Assembly: GCA_020637985.1 (NCBI GenBank)
Contig: JACKJK010000005.1
Span: 186,001-250,000, forward strand
Reading direction: 5' to 3'
Origin: Rhodobiaceae bacterium
Lineage (GTDB): Bacteria > Pseudomonadota > Alphaproteobacteria > Rhizobiales > Tepidamorphaceae
Length of the DNA: 64,000 nucleotides
Below, piece after piece: positions 51,244 to 60,330 of the stretch (the first letter of the stretch is position 1; each line of letters opens with the position of its first letter). The notes under the pieces were generated by a model. The model ran no database searches, was not told the DNA's origin, and saw only the letters and a program-made list of their open reading frames with translations. The position numbers and the translations under genes were made by a program.

Positions 51244-52220
51244 TCTGCCGCCTCCCGCGCATCGTCCGTGCGCATCCCGCCCTTGCCGCCGAGCCGGTCC
51301 ATCAGCGCGTTGTACATGCCCACGAGGCCGTCTGAGGCAAACAGGATGATGGCCAGCAGGAAGACGCCGAGCACCATCTGCCAGACATCGGCGGCGAAGG
51401 CCGCGGCATAGGTGCGCACGATCTCGTAGACCAGTGAGCCGACGAAGGCGCCGGCGACGGAGTTCGCGCCGCCGAGGATGGCGATGAAGACGAACTCGCC
51501 GGAGCGGATCCACCAGGCGTATTCAGGCGTCACGATCCCCTGCGCAACCGCCATCAGCACGCCGCCGAGGCCACACAGCGCGGCGGAGACGACGTAGCCG
51601 GCCAGCAGCGTCGCGCGTGCCGAGACGCCGAGGTATTCGAGCCGGATCTCGTTCGTCTTGATGGTCTGCATCATGTTGCCGATCGGCGAGCGCAGGAACG
51701 CCCAGGTCGCCCAGCCCGCGGCGAGGCAGATGACCAGCGAGCCGTAGAACAGCAGCATCTCGAAGCCGGTGCGCTCCATCTCGATCCCCAGCACGCTCGG
51801 CCTCAGCACCTGCAGGCCGTCCGAGCCGCCGGTGATGTGGTAGAACTTCTCCAGGAACGAGAAGAAGATCATCGAGAACGCCAGGTTCAGCATGCCGAAG
51901 AAGATGTGCCGGTAGCGCACCACGAACAGGCCGACGAACAGCCCGGTGACCGCGGCAACCAGCGTGCCGGCGACCATCATGGCGACGAGTTCGCCGCCGG
52001 CGAAGGACTTGCCGACGAAGGCCGCTGTGTAGGCCGCGACCGCGAAGAACAGCGCATGCCCGAAGGACACCTGCCCGGCGTGCAGCAGCACGATGATGCC
52101 GAGCACCGCGAGCCCCTTGGCCAGCGCCAGCGTCAGCATGACCTGGGTGAAGGGCGCAAGCAGCGGCAGTGCCGCGACCAGCGCGACCAGCAGGACGGGG
52201 ATGATTTTCCGCAAGGCCAT
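51240..52220 (-). CDS. livM: Branched-chain-amino-acid-type ABC transporter permease LivM
   Basis: A 326-residue permease with eight to nine membrane helices. The LivM signature lies in LLHAGQVSFGHALFFAVAAY and the EAA-like loop in FLRSPIGNMMQTIKTNEIRLEYLG. C-terminal GGANSVAGAFVGSLVYEIVR is typical. It starts 18 bases after livH and overlaps livG by four bases. Confidence 0.94.
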   Translation of the reverse strand: MALRKIIPVLLVALVAALPLLAPFTQVMLTLALAKGLAVLGIIVLLHAGQVSFGHALFFAVAAYTAAFVGKSFAGGELVAMMVAGTLVAAVTGLFVGLFVVRYRHIFFGMLNLAFSMIFFSFLEKFYHITGGSDGLQVLRPSVLGIEMERTGFEMLLFYGSLVICLAAGWATWAFLRSPIGNMMQTIKTNEIRLEYLGVSARATLLAGYVVSAALCGLGGVLMAVAQGIVTPEYAWWIRSGEFVFIAILGGANSVAGAFVGSLVYEIVRTYAAAFAADVWQMVLGVFLLAIILFASDGLVGMYNALMDRLGGKGGMRTDDAREAAE

Positions 52221-52238
52221 GATCGCTCGCCTCCGCGC

Positions 52239-53144
52239 TCAGATCTTGCGCGCCTGCGCGATGCCGAACAGCCCTTGCGGGCGCACCAGCAGCACGAGCA
52301 GCATGATGAGATAGGGGACGAGCACCTGCAGCTCCGGCATCAGGTAGACCGCGAAGCTGCGTCCAAGCCCGATCAGCAACGCCGTCAGGGCGGCCCCCTC
52401 GATCTGCCCGAGGCCGGCGGTGGCAACGACGGCAAACGACAGCACGATCATGTCGGCGCCCATGCCCGGAACGACCGACGTCGTCGCCGAGGCGAGCGCC
52501 CCGCCGAAGGCGGCAAGCGCGGCGCCGACGATGAATGTCAGCAGGTAGACCCGGTCGGCGTCGATGCCGATCGAGGTTGCTGCCTCGCGGTCCTCGGTGA
52601 CGGCCAGGATCAGCTTGCCCGACAGCGTCCTGCGCAGGAACAGCCGCAAGCAGATCAGCACCGCGAGCGCGATGCACGGCAGCACGATGAGCTGGTACAC
52701 CGTGTAAGTGATGCCGAGCACCTTGATGTTGCCCAGTGCCTGCAGGGCGGAGGATTCAAAGTAGGGCTGAACGCCCCAGACCAGCCGCTGCACGTCCTCC
52801 AGGATCATGAACACGGCGAAGGTCACCAGCAATTGCAGCGCACCTTCCTTGACGTAGATGCGCTTGAGCAGGAACTGCTCGATCAGGCCTCCCAGCGCGA
52901 TGCCGACCAGGACGGCGACGATCAGCATCAGCGGAAAGGCGAGGTAAGGGGAAAAGCCGGCCGCGAAGACCATGCCGCCGAGCGATGCGGTCGCATAGGC
53001 GCCGATGGCATAGAACGAGCCGTGCGCGACGTTGAGGATCTGCAGCACGCCGAAGATCAGCGTCAGGCCGACCGCGACGAGAAAGACGAGGGCGGCATAG
53101 GCGACCCCGTCGAATATCGCCAACGCAAAGAGCTGGGTATTCAT
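52239..53144 (-). CDS. livH: Branched-chain-amino-acid-type ABC transporter permease LivH
   Basis: A 301-residue permease with eight membrane helices. Diagnostic segments are GLTLIFGVLQILNVAHGSFY near the N-terminus and AVTEDREAATSIGIDADRVY in the cytoplasmic loop. GCAGGGAGAGC precedes the ATG at 53144. A perfect ten-pair hairpin separates it from livK, a usual arrangement that lets the binding protein be made in excess. Confidence 0.94.
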   Translation of the reverse strand: MNTQLFALAIFDGVAYAALVFLVAVGLTLIFGVLQILNVAHGSFYAIGAYATASLGGMVFAAGFSPYLAFPLMLIVAVLVGIALGGLIEQFLLKRIYVKEGALQLLVTFAVFMILEDVQRLVWGVQPYFESSALQALGNIKVLGITYTVYQLIVLPCIALAVLICLRLFLRRTLSGKLILAVTEDREAATSIGIDADRVYLLTFIVGAALAAFGGALASATTSVVPGMGADMIVLSFAVVATAGLGQIEGAALTALLIGLGRSFAVYLMPELQVLVPYLIMLLVLLVRPQGLFGIAQARKI

Positions 53145-53193
53145 CGCCGCTCTCCCTGCATGATCCCGGCGCCTGTGTGCAGCATGACGGACA

Positions 53194-53217
53194 GGCGGCG
53201 GCCACGCGGCCGCCGCC
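53194..53217 (-). promoter_or_regulatory. Perfect GC hairpin between livK and livH
   Basis: GGCGGCGGCC and GGCCGCCGCC form a ten-pair stem with a four-base loop in the 86-base gap between the livK stop and the livH start. No T-tract follows on the minus strand, so it probably protects the livK transcript end or attenuates readthrough rather than terminating fully. Confidence 0.65.
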
Positions 53218-53230
53218 CGGTGGTTTCAGT

Positions 53231-54526
53231 TCAGTGCTTGAACTCTTCCGCCTTGACGGAATTCATGAAGTCCGCGTTCAGCGTGGAGAGCCATGCGATC
53301 GATTCCTGGCCGACCGGCGTGGTGATCGCGTCGCCGTCGAACATCATCATGTTGTCGAGCACCGCGAAGTTGTAGCCGTCGGCGCGGATGGTGGTGCCGA
53401 GCAACTGGTCCTCGACGCCCTGGTGATCGGCGCGGATCGTCACCTCGCGGCCGAGACCCTTGAAGGTGAGGCCTTCCATGGCATCGACAACCTGTTCATG
53501 GTCGGGCCACTGACTGCCATTGGCGGCGATTGCCTTCTCGTAGGCGCCCTTGATCGCGCTCAACGCCTGGCTGATGTGGAACACCGGATAGATCGGATAG
53601 GCACCGGTCTTGTCCTTGAAGGCGGCGACGAAGGCCTTGAACGCCGCGTCGTCCTTCTTCTCCGGGTGCAGGAAGTAGTGGTCGCCGCGCGCGCCGACGA
53701 TGTGGCCGGCGGGAAGCGCATCGCCGAGGCGCTCAAGCGAGCTTTCGGCCAGCGGCAGTACCAGCGTCGAGGTGTCGGTCAGGCCGCGCTGCGAGGCCTG
53801 GCGCACGAAGGTGTCGAGGTCGCCGCCCCACGAGGTCGACAGGATCACGTCGGGACGCAGCGCCTGCAGGCGCGAGATTTCCGTCGAGAAGTCCGGCGTG
53901 CCGAACTTGGGGAAGAACTCGGCGACGACTTCCACGTCCGGCTTCATCGCCTTCAGAGCGGTGGAAAAGATCGCCCAGCTGTCGCGGCCCCAGGCATAGT
54001 CCTGGTTGACGACGGCGATGGTCTTGAAGTCCGGCTTGGTCTTCAGCAGGTAGAGCACCGTCGACAGCATCTCCGGCGTGGCGTTGGCCTGGGTGCGGAA
54101 GACGTAGCGGTACTTGTTCTCCTCGAAGATGCGCTGCGTGCCGCAGTCCCACATCAGGTTGAGGATCTTCAGGTCTTCTGCCAGCGGTGCAATCTTGTTG
54201 CAGTTGCCCGACGAGATCGACGCGAACATGGCGTCGACCTTCACGTCCTGCACGAGCCGGCGGTATTCGGCCAGCAATGCTTCGCCACCGGCGCCCTCGT
54301 CAACGAAATGGGCCTTCACCGGCACGCCGCCGATGCCGCCGTTGGCGTTCATGTCCTCGATGATCATTTCCGCGGCGGCCTTCGCGGGTTCGCCGAAGAC
54401 CGATGCGGGTCCCGACAGGAACGCGGTGATGCCGATCTGGACTTCCGACGGCTTGTCGGCGGCCATTGCCGATGCGCCCAACAGGGTCGCCGCGGCGAGT
54501 GTTGCAGCTGAAAGCAGCTTCTTCAT
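53231..54526 (-). CDS. ABC transporter substrate-binding protein LivK-like
   Basis: A 431-residue periplasmic binding protein of the Leu/Ile/Val (type 1) class. It has a signal peptide (MKKLLSAATLAAATLLGASAMAA) and the typical opening VQIGITAFLSGPASVFGEPA. AVVNQDYAWGRDS and VILSTSWGGDLDTFV are family-like. TGGGAGGAAACC lies before the ATG at 54526. Family members bind amino acids, urea, or aromatic and short organic acids. The catabolic genes downstream suggest an oxidisable carbon source rather than branched-chain amino acids. Confidence 0.9.
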   Translation of the reverse strand: MKKLLSAATLAAATLLGASAMAADKPSEVQIGITAFLSGPASVFGEPAKAAAEMIIEDMNANGGIGGVPVKAHFVDEGAGGEALLAEYRRLVQDVKVDAMFASISSGNCNKIAPLAEDLKILNLMWDCGTQRIFEENKYRYVFRTQANATPEMLSTVLYLLKTKPDFKTIAVVNQDYAWGRDSWAIFSTALKAMKPDVEVVAEFFPKFGTPDFSTEISRLQALRPDVILSTSWGGDLDTFVRQASQRGLTDTSTLVLPLAESSLERLGDALPAGHIVGARGDHYFLHPEKKDDAAFKAFVAAFKDKTGAYPIYPVFHISQALSAIKGAYEKAIAANGSQWPDHEQVVDAMEGLTFKGLGREVTIRADHQGVEDQLLGTTIRADGYNFAVLDNMMMFDGDAITTPVGQESIAWLSTLNADFMNSVKAEEFKH

Positions 54527-54635
54527 GGTTTCCTCCCACATGGTGTTGGCGAACAGGGATCGAGAGTTCGAGGTGCCAGCGAGAGGGAATACGGCATCGG
54601 CAAGCCCGCAAAAAATATGCGATTGCGATCGGTGT

Positions 54636-54652
54636 TATAGGTCTACCCTATA
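54636..54652. promoter_or_regulatory. Candidate LysR-type binding site upstream of livK
   Basis: TATAGG-TCTAC-CCTATA is a 17-base perfect inverted repeat that contains ATAG-N7-CTAT and the LysR-type T-N11-A core. It lies 110 bases upstream of the livK ATG and overlaps the stop codon of the lysR gene. The same ATAG-N7-CTAT pattern occurs at 55618-55632. Confidence 0.6.
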
Positions 54653-55598
54653 TCGTGACGGTATCCTGGGTGATCCGCCCCTTCCAGATGTTGCGGCGCA
54701 CGAGGTCGTCGATCACCTCCAGCGTCAGCCGCTCGACCTCCATGCTCGCCCGCGAGACCGTCTTTGCAGCGTTGCGCACCAGGTACACGGGGCGGCGGAT
54801 GACCGGATCGACGATCGGCGTGCTGACCATCTGGCCGCTGGCGAGGAAATCGTGCGCAGCGGCCGGCGCCAGGATGCAGCTGCCGCTGCCGCGCGCGACG
54901 AGCGACTTGATCTGGGTGAGCGCGTCCATCTCGAGCACGACGTTGAGGTTGACGCCGCTCGCCTTGGCGGAACGGTCGATCAGCATGCGCAGGCCGTGGT
55001 TGGTCGAGGGCAGGACGAGCTCCTGCCTCGCGGCCTCGGCCAGCGTGACGGGGCGCCCTGGCGGCTGGTCCAGCGGCCAGGCGTCCGGTGCGGCGAAGAA
55101 ATGCAGTTCCTCGGTCAGCAGGAGCCGCGCCTTGACGTTCTTCAGCGTGTCGATCTCGTAGAGGATGCCGATGTCGATCGACTCGTTCATCAGCCATTCG
55201 CGGATGAAGCCGCTCATCGCCTCCACGGCACGCAGCGATACCCTGGGCAGGGTCAGGCGCACCGTCTCGGCAAGCGGCACCGAAAGGACCATCGATACCG
55301 AGCTTGGCAGGCCGAACGACACCGTGCCTGCGATCTCGGTGCCGGACATGCGCACCTCCTCGACGGCGCGGTCGGTCGCCGCGACGATCTCGCGCGCGTG
55401 TCCGAGCAGCAACTGGCCCGCATCCGTCAGCGTGATGCCCTTGGGCGAGCGCACGACGAGGTCGACGCCAAGGCCCTGCTCGAGCGTCTTGAGCAGTTGC
55501 GACAGCGACGGCTGCGCGACGCCGATGCGCACCGCCGCCGCCGACAGAGATCCCTCCTCGGCTATGGCGATGAACTGGCGAAGTTGGCGCGTCTCCAT
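54648..55598 (-). CDS. LysR-family transcriptional regulator
   Basis: A 316-residue LysR-type regulator. The N-terminal winged HTH is LRQFIAIAEEGSLSAAAVRI followed by AQPSLSQLLKTLEQGLGVDL, then VRSPKGITLTDAG and a long effector-binding domain. The ATG at 55598 follows GGAGGAACGGCCC; an ATG five codons earlier lacks spacing. It is on the same strand as and just upstream of livK and divergent from the citF-like gene, so it probably controls both. Matching ATAG-N7-CTAT motifs near both promoters support this. Confidence 0.93.
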   Translation of the reverse strand: METRQLRQFIAIAEEGSLSAAAVRIGVAQPSLSQLLKTLEQGLGVDLVVRSPKGITLTDAGQLLLGHAREIVAATDRAVEEVRMSGTEIAGTVSFGLPSSVSMVLSVPLAETVRLTLPRVSLRAVEAMSGFIREWLMNESIDIGILYEIDTLKNVKARLLLTEELHFFAAPDAWPLDQPPGRPVTLAEAARQELVLPSTNHGLRMLIDRSAKASGVNLNVVLEMDALTQIKSLVARGSGSCILAPAAAHDFLASGQMVSTPIVDPVIRRPVYLVRNAAKTVSRASMEVERLTLEVIDDLVRRNIWKGRITQDTVTI

Positions 55599-55616
55599 GG
55601 GCCGTTCCTCCATGGG

Positions 55617-55632
55617 TATAGGTACATGCTAT
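55617..55632. promoter_or_regulatory. Candidate LysR-type binding site in the lysR/citF intergenic region
   Basis: ATAG-GTACATG-CTAT (55618-55632) repeats the ATAG-N7-CTAT pattern and T-N11-A core seen before livK. It lies about 20 bases upstream of the lysR start and about 127 bases upstream of the citF-like start, a position compatible with autoregulation and divergent activation. Confidence 0.55.
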
Positions 55633-55758
55633 CGCTCCTCAAGGAAATCGGTAGTTGCGGGCCGGTGCCTCCAAACGCGAGAAATGGCGGCGGCTGTGTG
55701 TGGTAGGGGATTCCACTCACGCCGACAGCTGGCAAACGCATCCGCAGGGCATTTCCAC

Positions 55759-57204
55759 ATGAACCAGAGCGCTCAATCGTTCAGAAGCGACCGTGTTCCG
55801 GCGCGACGGGATGGCAAGCTGCTGCAATCCCTGGAGGCGGCTTTCGACGCCTGCGAGATCCGCGACGGCCACGTGCTGTCGTTCCACCACCACCTGCGCA
55901 ATGGAGACGGCGTCGCGGCGATGGTGATGCAGGTCGCCGCGCGGCGGGGCCTGCGCGATCTCGGCGTCTCGATCAGTTCGCTGTTCCCGGTGCACGCACC
56001 GCTCGTGCCGCTGATCGAGGCCGGTGTCGTCACGCGCATCTGGACGGACTACGCCAAGGGGCCGGTCGCGGATGCGATTCGCGCCGGGCACCTGACGCAG
56101 CCGGCGCTGTTCCAGTCGCATGGCGGGCGCGCGCGCGCCATCGAGACCGGCGAACTGAAGATCGACACCGCCTTCATCGGTGCGCCGGTCGCAACGCCCG
56201 GCGGTGCGCTGACGGGGGCTGCCGGCCGGGCGGCCTGCGGTCCACTGGGCTACCCGATGGTCGATGCCGCGCACGCGCGCAAGGTCGTGGCGGTCGTCGA
56301 GGACTTCGCCGAAGAGCTGCCGCGCACGGACATCGATGCGACCTCGGTCGATCACATCGTGCGCGTGCCGAGCATCGGCGATCCTGCGGGCATCCTGTCG
56401 GGGGCGACGCGTGTTGCGGAAGACCCGCACAGCCTGATGATCGCGCAGCGTGCCGCGGGTTCCATCGCCGCATGCGGCCATCTGCACGACGGCTTCTCGT
56501 TCCAGACCGGCGCTGGCGGTATCTCGCTGGCGACGGTCTCCGAGATCGGCACGCTGATGCGTGACAGGCGGATCACTGGCGGCTTCATCTCGGGCGGCAT
56601 CTGCCAGGCGCACGTGGACCTGGTCCGCCAGGGCCTGTTCCGCGAAATCTATGACGTCCAGTGCTTCGACCAGGCCGCCGTCGAGTCCTACCGGACCGAT
56701 CCCTGGCATCACGGCATGTCGGCTGCGAAGTACGCAAGCCCGGTCCGCCCCGACGCCATCGTCGACAAGCTTGACGTGATGATCCTCGGCGTTTCGGAGC
56801 TCGACCGCGACTTCAACATCAACGTCACCACCGGTGGCGACGGGCGCATCATCGGCGGCCCTGGCGGCCACCCCGACACGGCGGCAGGCGCCAGGCTCAG
56901 GGTCGCGGTGACGCGGCTGACGGGCGGCGGCTACCCGAAGCTCGTCAATGGCGTGCGCACCATCACGACGCCGGGCGCCGATGTCGACCTCGTTGTCACC
57001 GACGAGGGCATTGCGGTGAATCCCGCCCGCTCCGATCTTGCGCCGATGCTGCAGAGCGCCGGGCTTCCTGTCGTCGGCATCGATGAGCTGATCGCGCGCG
57101 CCGGCGCGCTGGCGACCCGTGTGCCGGCGCCGAAGGCCGGTCCCGTCGTGGCTCATGTCGAGCGCCGGACCGGCGGAATCCTGGACAGCATTCGGGGCAT
57201 CTAG
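55759..57204 (+). CDS. citF: Citrate lyase alpha subunit-like CoA-transferase
   Basis: A 481-residue protein of the CitF/CoA-transferase family. Marks are LSFHHHLRNGDGVAAMVM at the N-terminus, FISGGICQAHVDL, and a C-terminal half with NVTTGGDGRIIGGPGGHPDTA and LVVTDEGIAVNP. In citrate lyase the alpha subunit swaps acetyl-ACP for citryl-ACP. Here no citE (lyase), citD (acyl carrier) or citCXG genes are visible in the window, so it may work with CoA itself on citrate, citramalate or a similar acid. It is divergent from lysR. The ribosome site before the ATG at 55759 is weak. Confidence 0.85.
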   Translation: MNQSAQSFRSDRVPARRDGKLLQSLEAAFDACEIRDGHVLSFHHHLRNGDGVAAMVMQVAARRGLRDLGVSISSLFPVHAPLVPLIEAGVVTRIWTDYAKGPVADAIRAGHLTQPALFQSHGGRARAIETGELKIDTAFIGAPVATPGGALTGAAGRAACGPLGYPMVDAAHARKVVAVVEDFAEELPRTDIDATSVDHIVRVPSIGDPAGILSGATRVAEDPHSLMIAQRAAGSIAACGHLHDGFSFQTGAGGISLATVSEIGTLMRDRRITGGFISGGICQAHVDLVRQGLFREIYDVQCFDQAAVESYRTDPWHHGMSAAKYASPVRPDAIVDKLDVMILGVSELDRDFNINVTTGGDGRIIGGPGGHPDTAAGARLRVAVTRLTGGGYPKLVNGVRTITTPGADVDLVVTDEGIAVNPARSDLAPMLQSAGLPVVGIDELIARAGALATRVPAPKAGPVVAHVERRTGGILDSIRGI

Positions 57205-57351
57205 CGACCGCGTCGACGGCAAGGCAGGCCAAACCTGCGGCAGGACGACGTCCGCCCACGTCAACGGCTTTGAAATGGTTCCCGTGCCAGACTGTACCGG
57301 GGGACAGGCTGCCCGATGTGTCGGCAGCCCGAGAACGGACGGAGGGGCGCG

Positions 57352-57714
57352 ATGCGGCGCGACATGGACCTTGTACGCACGATCCTGATGGCGATCGAGA
57401 AAAGCCGGGACGACGAGCCGGCGTCGATCCGCCTGCCGGTGCGGGCCTACGACGATCTGCACCTGTCCTATCACGTCCGCCTCCTGAAGGAGGCCGGCTA
57501 CATCCACGCTATCGAGAACCACCGCATGGACGGCATCGCCTGGACGCCGCACTCGCTGACCTGGCAGGGGCACGATTTCCTCGATGCGGTGCGCGACGAC
57601 GCGATCTGGGCCGATGTGAAGCAGGCCGCGATCACGCCGGAAGGTGATGCCCCGGCCGAGATCCTCTACGCGCTGGCGCTCGAACGCGTGAAGCGCAAGG
57701 TCGGCCTCGCCTGA
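57352..57714 (+). CDS. DUF2513 domain protein
   Basis: A 120-residue protein of the DUF2513 type: it opens MRRDMDLVRTILMAIEKS, has LSYHVRLLKEAGYI, and the winged-helix-like LTWQGHDFLDAVRDDAIW. Such small proteins occur near phage and accessory loci as well as alone; their function is unknown, though the fold suggests a DNA-binding winged helix. GGAGGGG precedes the ATG at 57352. No phage genes are nearby. Confidence 0.83.
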   Translation: MRRDMDLVRTILMAIEKSRDDEPASIRLPVRAYDDLHLSYHVRLLKEAGYIHAIENHRMDGIAWTPHSLTWQGHDFLDAVRDDAIWADVKQAAITPEGDAPAEILYALALERVKRKVGLA

Positions 57715-57738
57715 ACCGGCTGCCGCAAGCCGCCAACC

Positions 57739-58107
57739 CTAGTCATGCGTGCGCAAGGTCCCGAGCGCGACCGCCAGCCAGCCGGCCATCATGGTCATGC
57801 CGCCGGCAGGCGCAGCCATGGCAAAGAGCCGGCCATGGCCGAACATGCGCAAGGACAGATCGGCGGAAAACAACGCCGCGCCAGTAAACAACAGCAGCGC
57901 CGCGATGCGCAGGACGAGACCGCCGCGCGCAAAAAGCCCGAGCGCCAGCAACGCCGGCGCATGTGTCAAACAGACCAGCGCCACCGCGCTCGCCATCCGC
58001 GGGTCCTCGCCCGCATGCGCGCTCATCGCAGCAGCACCCACGCCCGCGAAACCGAGAATCCCTGCACCGAGAACGGCGAGTCTGTCGCCGATCGATCGTG
58101 TGCTCAT
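57739..58107 (-). CDS. DUF423 family membrane protein
   Basis: A 122-residue protein with four hydrophobic helices, recognisable as DUF423 (YgdD-like) by LAVLGAGILGFAGVGAAAMS, HAPALLALGLF, GAALFSADL and the ending APAGGMTMMAGWLAVALGTL. AAGGAGG lies seven bases before the ATG at 58107. Inner-membrane protein of unknown role. It converges with DUF2513. Confidence 0.9.
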   Translation of the reverse strand: MSTRSIGDRLAVLGAGILGFAGVGAAAMSAHAGEDPRMASAVALVCLTHAPALLALGLFARGGLVLRIAALLLFTGAALFSADLSLRMFGHGRLFAMAAPAGGMTMMAGWLAVALGTLRTHD

Positions 58108-58210
58108 TTGCGACCTCCTTGCCCGGCGGAAATAGCGCAAGCCACGCCTGTGCGGAACAGGCCATCGTGCCGCATGCGGCGCTGCAAGGCGTGCCCGGTG
58201 ATGCCGGCGA

Positions 58211-59173
58211 CTACTTCGCCAGGTTCGCCGCCATCACGCACAGCAGCTCGAACATGATCGAGACGCCGAGCCACGCGGTGCCACCGGACGGGTCGAAGGG
58301 TGGCGACACCTCCACCACGTCGGCGCCGACGATGTTGACGCCGTCAAGCCCGCGCACGACCTGCAGCGCCTGGAAGGAATTCGGCCCGCCGACTTCCGGC
58401 GTCCCCGTCCCCGGTGCGAAGGCCGGGTCGATGAAATCGATGTCGTAGGACACATAGGTCTCGCCGCTCCCGGCGATGGCGCGCGCCTCCGCCATGACGT
58501 CGTCCACCCCGCGCTCGAAGAATTCCTCGATCGTGATGACCCGGATCCCGACGGAGGCGGCGAAGTCACGATCCTCGCTGTCGTAGGCGGTGCCGCGAAT
58601 GCCGATCATCACGACGCGCTTTGGATCGAGCAGCCCTTCCTCCACTGACCGGCGGAACGGCGTGCCGTGAGTGTACATGCAGCCGTTGAAATAGCTGTGG
58701 AACAGGTCCGTGTGGCTGTCGAAGTGGATCATGCCGAGCGGTCGGTCCGCGGCCAGCCCGCGCAGGATCGGCAAGGTGCACAGGTGGTCGCCGCCCGCCG
58801 TCAGCGGCAATATGCCTTCCTGCCGCACGCGGGTGTAGAAGCGCGTGAAGCGCTTCAGGCTGTCATTGAGGTCGGCCGGGTTCGGCCCGACGTCGCCGAG
58901 GTCGGCGCAGTTGACGAGCTCGAACGGCCGCACGCCGGTAACGCCGTGCTGCGCCCGGATCATGGTCGACAGGTCGCGCAGCTGGCGCGGCGCATGGCGC
59001 GGCCCCGGCCGGTTCGTCGTGCCGCCGTCCCACGGCGCGCCGATCAGCCCGACTTGCACCTCGCCGATGCGCGGGTCGTCGAGACCGACATGCGGCAGGC
59101 GCATGAAGGTCGGCACGCCGGCAAAGCGCGGCAGTTCGAACCCCGACACCGGCTGGAAGAAATCGTCGCTCAT
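58211..59173 (-). CDS. Agmatinase-family ureohydrolase
   Basis: A 320-residue ureohydrolase with the binuclear Mn site complete: AGGDHLCTLP, IHFDSHTDLF and SYDIDFIDPAFAPGTGTPE. The family splits agmatine, guanidinobutyrate or related guanidino compounds to urea. The second motif has Ser (FDSHTD) where many agmatinases have Ala. No polyamine genes lie next to it, so the substrate is open. The start at 59173 follows GAGGGGAT. It is divergent from the YeiH-like gene. Confidence 0.9.
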   Translation of the reverse strand: MSDDFFQPVSGFELPRFAGVPTFMRLPHVGLDDPRIGEVQVGLIGAPWDGGTTNRPGPRHAPRQLRDLSTMIRAQHGVTGVRPFELVNCADLGDVGPNPADLNDSLKRFTRFYTRVRQEGILPLTAGGDHLCTLPILRGLAADRPLGMIHFDSHTDLFHSYFNGCMYTHGTPFRRSVEEGLLDPKRVVMIGIRGTAYDSEDRDFAASVGIRVITIEEFFERGVDDVMAEARAIAGSGETYVSYDIDFIDPAFAPGTGTPEVGGPNSFQALQVVRGLDGVNIVGADVVEVSPPFDPSGGTAWLGVSIMFELLCVMAANLAK

Positions 59174-59299
59174 CGGTTCATCCCCTCGCTGTGCGTGCGC
59201 ACGATAGCAGCCCTGCGCGCCGCGTCGAGACGCAAGATGGTGCGCGGCATGCCATTCGTGCGATGGTGGTCCCTCGCGTGAATCCGGGGCGGCAGGGCG

Positions 59300-60286
59300 A
59301 TGATGACCGGAAATGTTCAGCAGGCCGTGCGGGACCGCTTCGGCGGCATCGTACTCGCGGTGACCATCGCTGCGGCTGCCGTCTTCCTGTCGGAACACTA
59401 CGGCGGCCCGCAGATGCTGTTCGCGCTGCTGATCGGCATGGCCTTCAACTTCCTCAGCACCGAACCGAAGACCGCGAAGGGGATCGATTTCGCCGCCAAG
59501 CCGATCCTGCGCCTCGGCGTCGCGCTTCTCGGCGTGCGCCTGTCGCTCACCGACATGATGGCGCACGGATGGCTGCCGCTTGCCGGTATCGTTGCCTTTG
59601 TCGCCCTGACCATCCTTGGCGGCATGCTCATCAGCCGGCTGGCCGGGCGTTCCGCCGATTTCGGCCTGCTCACGGGCGGTGCTGTGGCGATCTGCGGCGC
59701 CTCCGCCGCACTGGCCATTTCCTCGGTGCTGCCGAAGTCCGAGAAGCTGGAGAGCAACACCCTGTTCACGGTCGTCGCGGTGACGACGCTGTCGACGCTC
59801 GCCATGGTGCTCTATCCCGTGCTGTTCGCCGCCCTCGGCCTCGACGAGAACCAGACCGGGTTCCTCATCGGCGCGACGATCCACGACGTCGCCCAGGTCG
59901 TCGGCGCTGGCTACTCGGTGTCGGATACCGCCGGCGACATGGCGACGCTGACCAAGCTGCAGCGCGTCGCGCTGCTGCCCGTTGTGATGTTCGCCATCGT
60001 CGCCCTGTCGCGCCGCAGCGGCGGCCAGGCGGCGGGCCTGCCCTGGTTCCTCGTCGGCTTCGTCGTGCTGATGGCGCTCAACAGCCTCGGGCTGGTCTCC
60101 GACGCGGTCCGCGCCGTCGTGTCGGACGTCTCGCGCTGGCTGCTGGTGACGGCGATTTCCGCGCTTGGGGTAAAGACCTCGCTGCAGGCGATGTTCGCCG
60201 TCGGGCCGCGCCAGGCGGCAATCGTCGTCGGCGAAACGCTACTGCTGCTACTCATGGCGACGGGCTACGTGCTGTCGCTCATGTAG
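59300..60286 (+). CDS. YeiH/UPF0324 family membrane protein (putative sulfate exporter)
   Basis: A 328-residue protein with nine to ten hydrophobic helices. Family marks are MLFALLIGMAFNFL, ILRLGVALLGVRLSLTDM, LLTGGAVAICGASAALAIS and GATIHDVAQVVGAGYSVS. Related proteins are proposed to export sulfate or sulfonate-derived sulfite/sulfate; none is proven here. GGCAGGGCG precedes a double ATG at 59300. It converges with modC, 44 bases away. Confidence 0.9.
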   Translation: MMTGNVQQAVRDRFGGIVLAVTIAAAAVFLSEHYGGPQMLFALLIGMAFNFLSTEPKTAKGIDFAAKPILRLGVALLGVRLSLTDMMAHGWLPLAGIVAFVALTILGGMLISRLAGRSADFGLLTGGAVAICGASAALAISSVLPKSEKLESNTLFTVVAVTTLSTLAMVLYPVLFAALGLDENQTGFLIGATIHDVAQVVGAGYSVSDTAGDMATLTKLQRVALLPVVMFAIVALSRRSGGQAAGLPWFLVGFVVLMALNSLGLVSDAVRAVVSDVSRWLLVTAISALGVKTSLQAMFAVGPRQAAIVVGETLLLLLMATGYVLSLM

Positions 60287-60330
60287 ATGCCGGCCAGCGG
60301 GCAATCCTCCGCAATGAAGCGGTCGATCCT

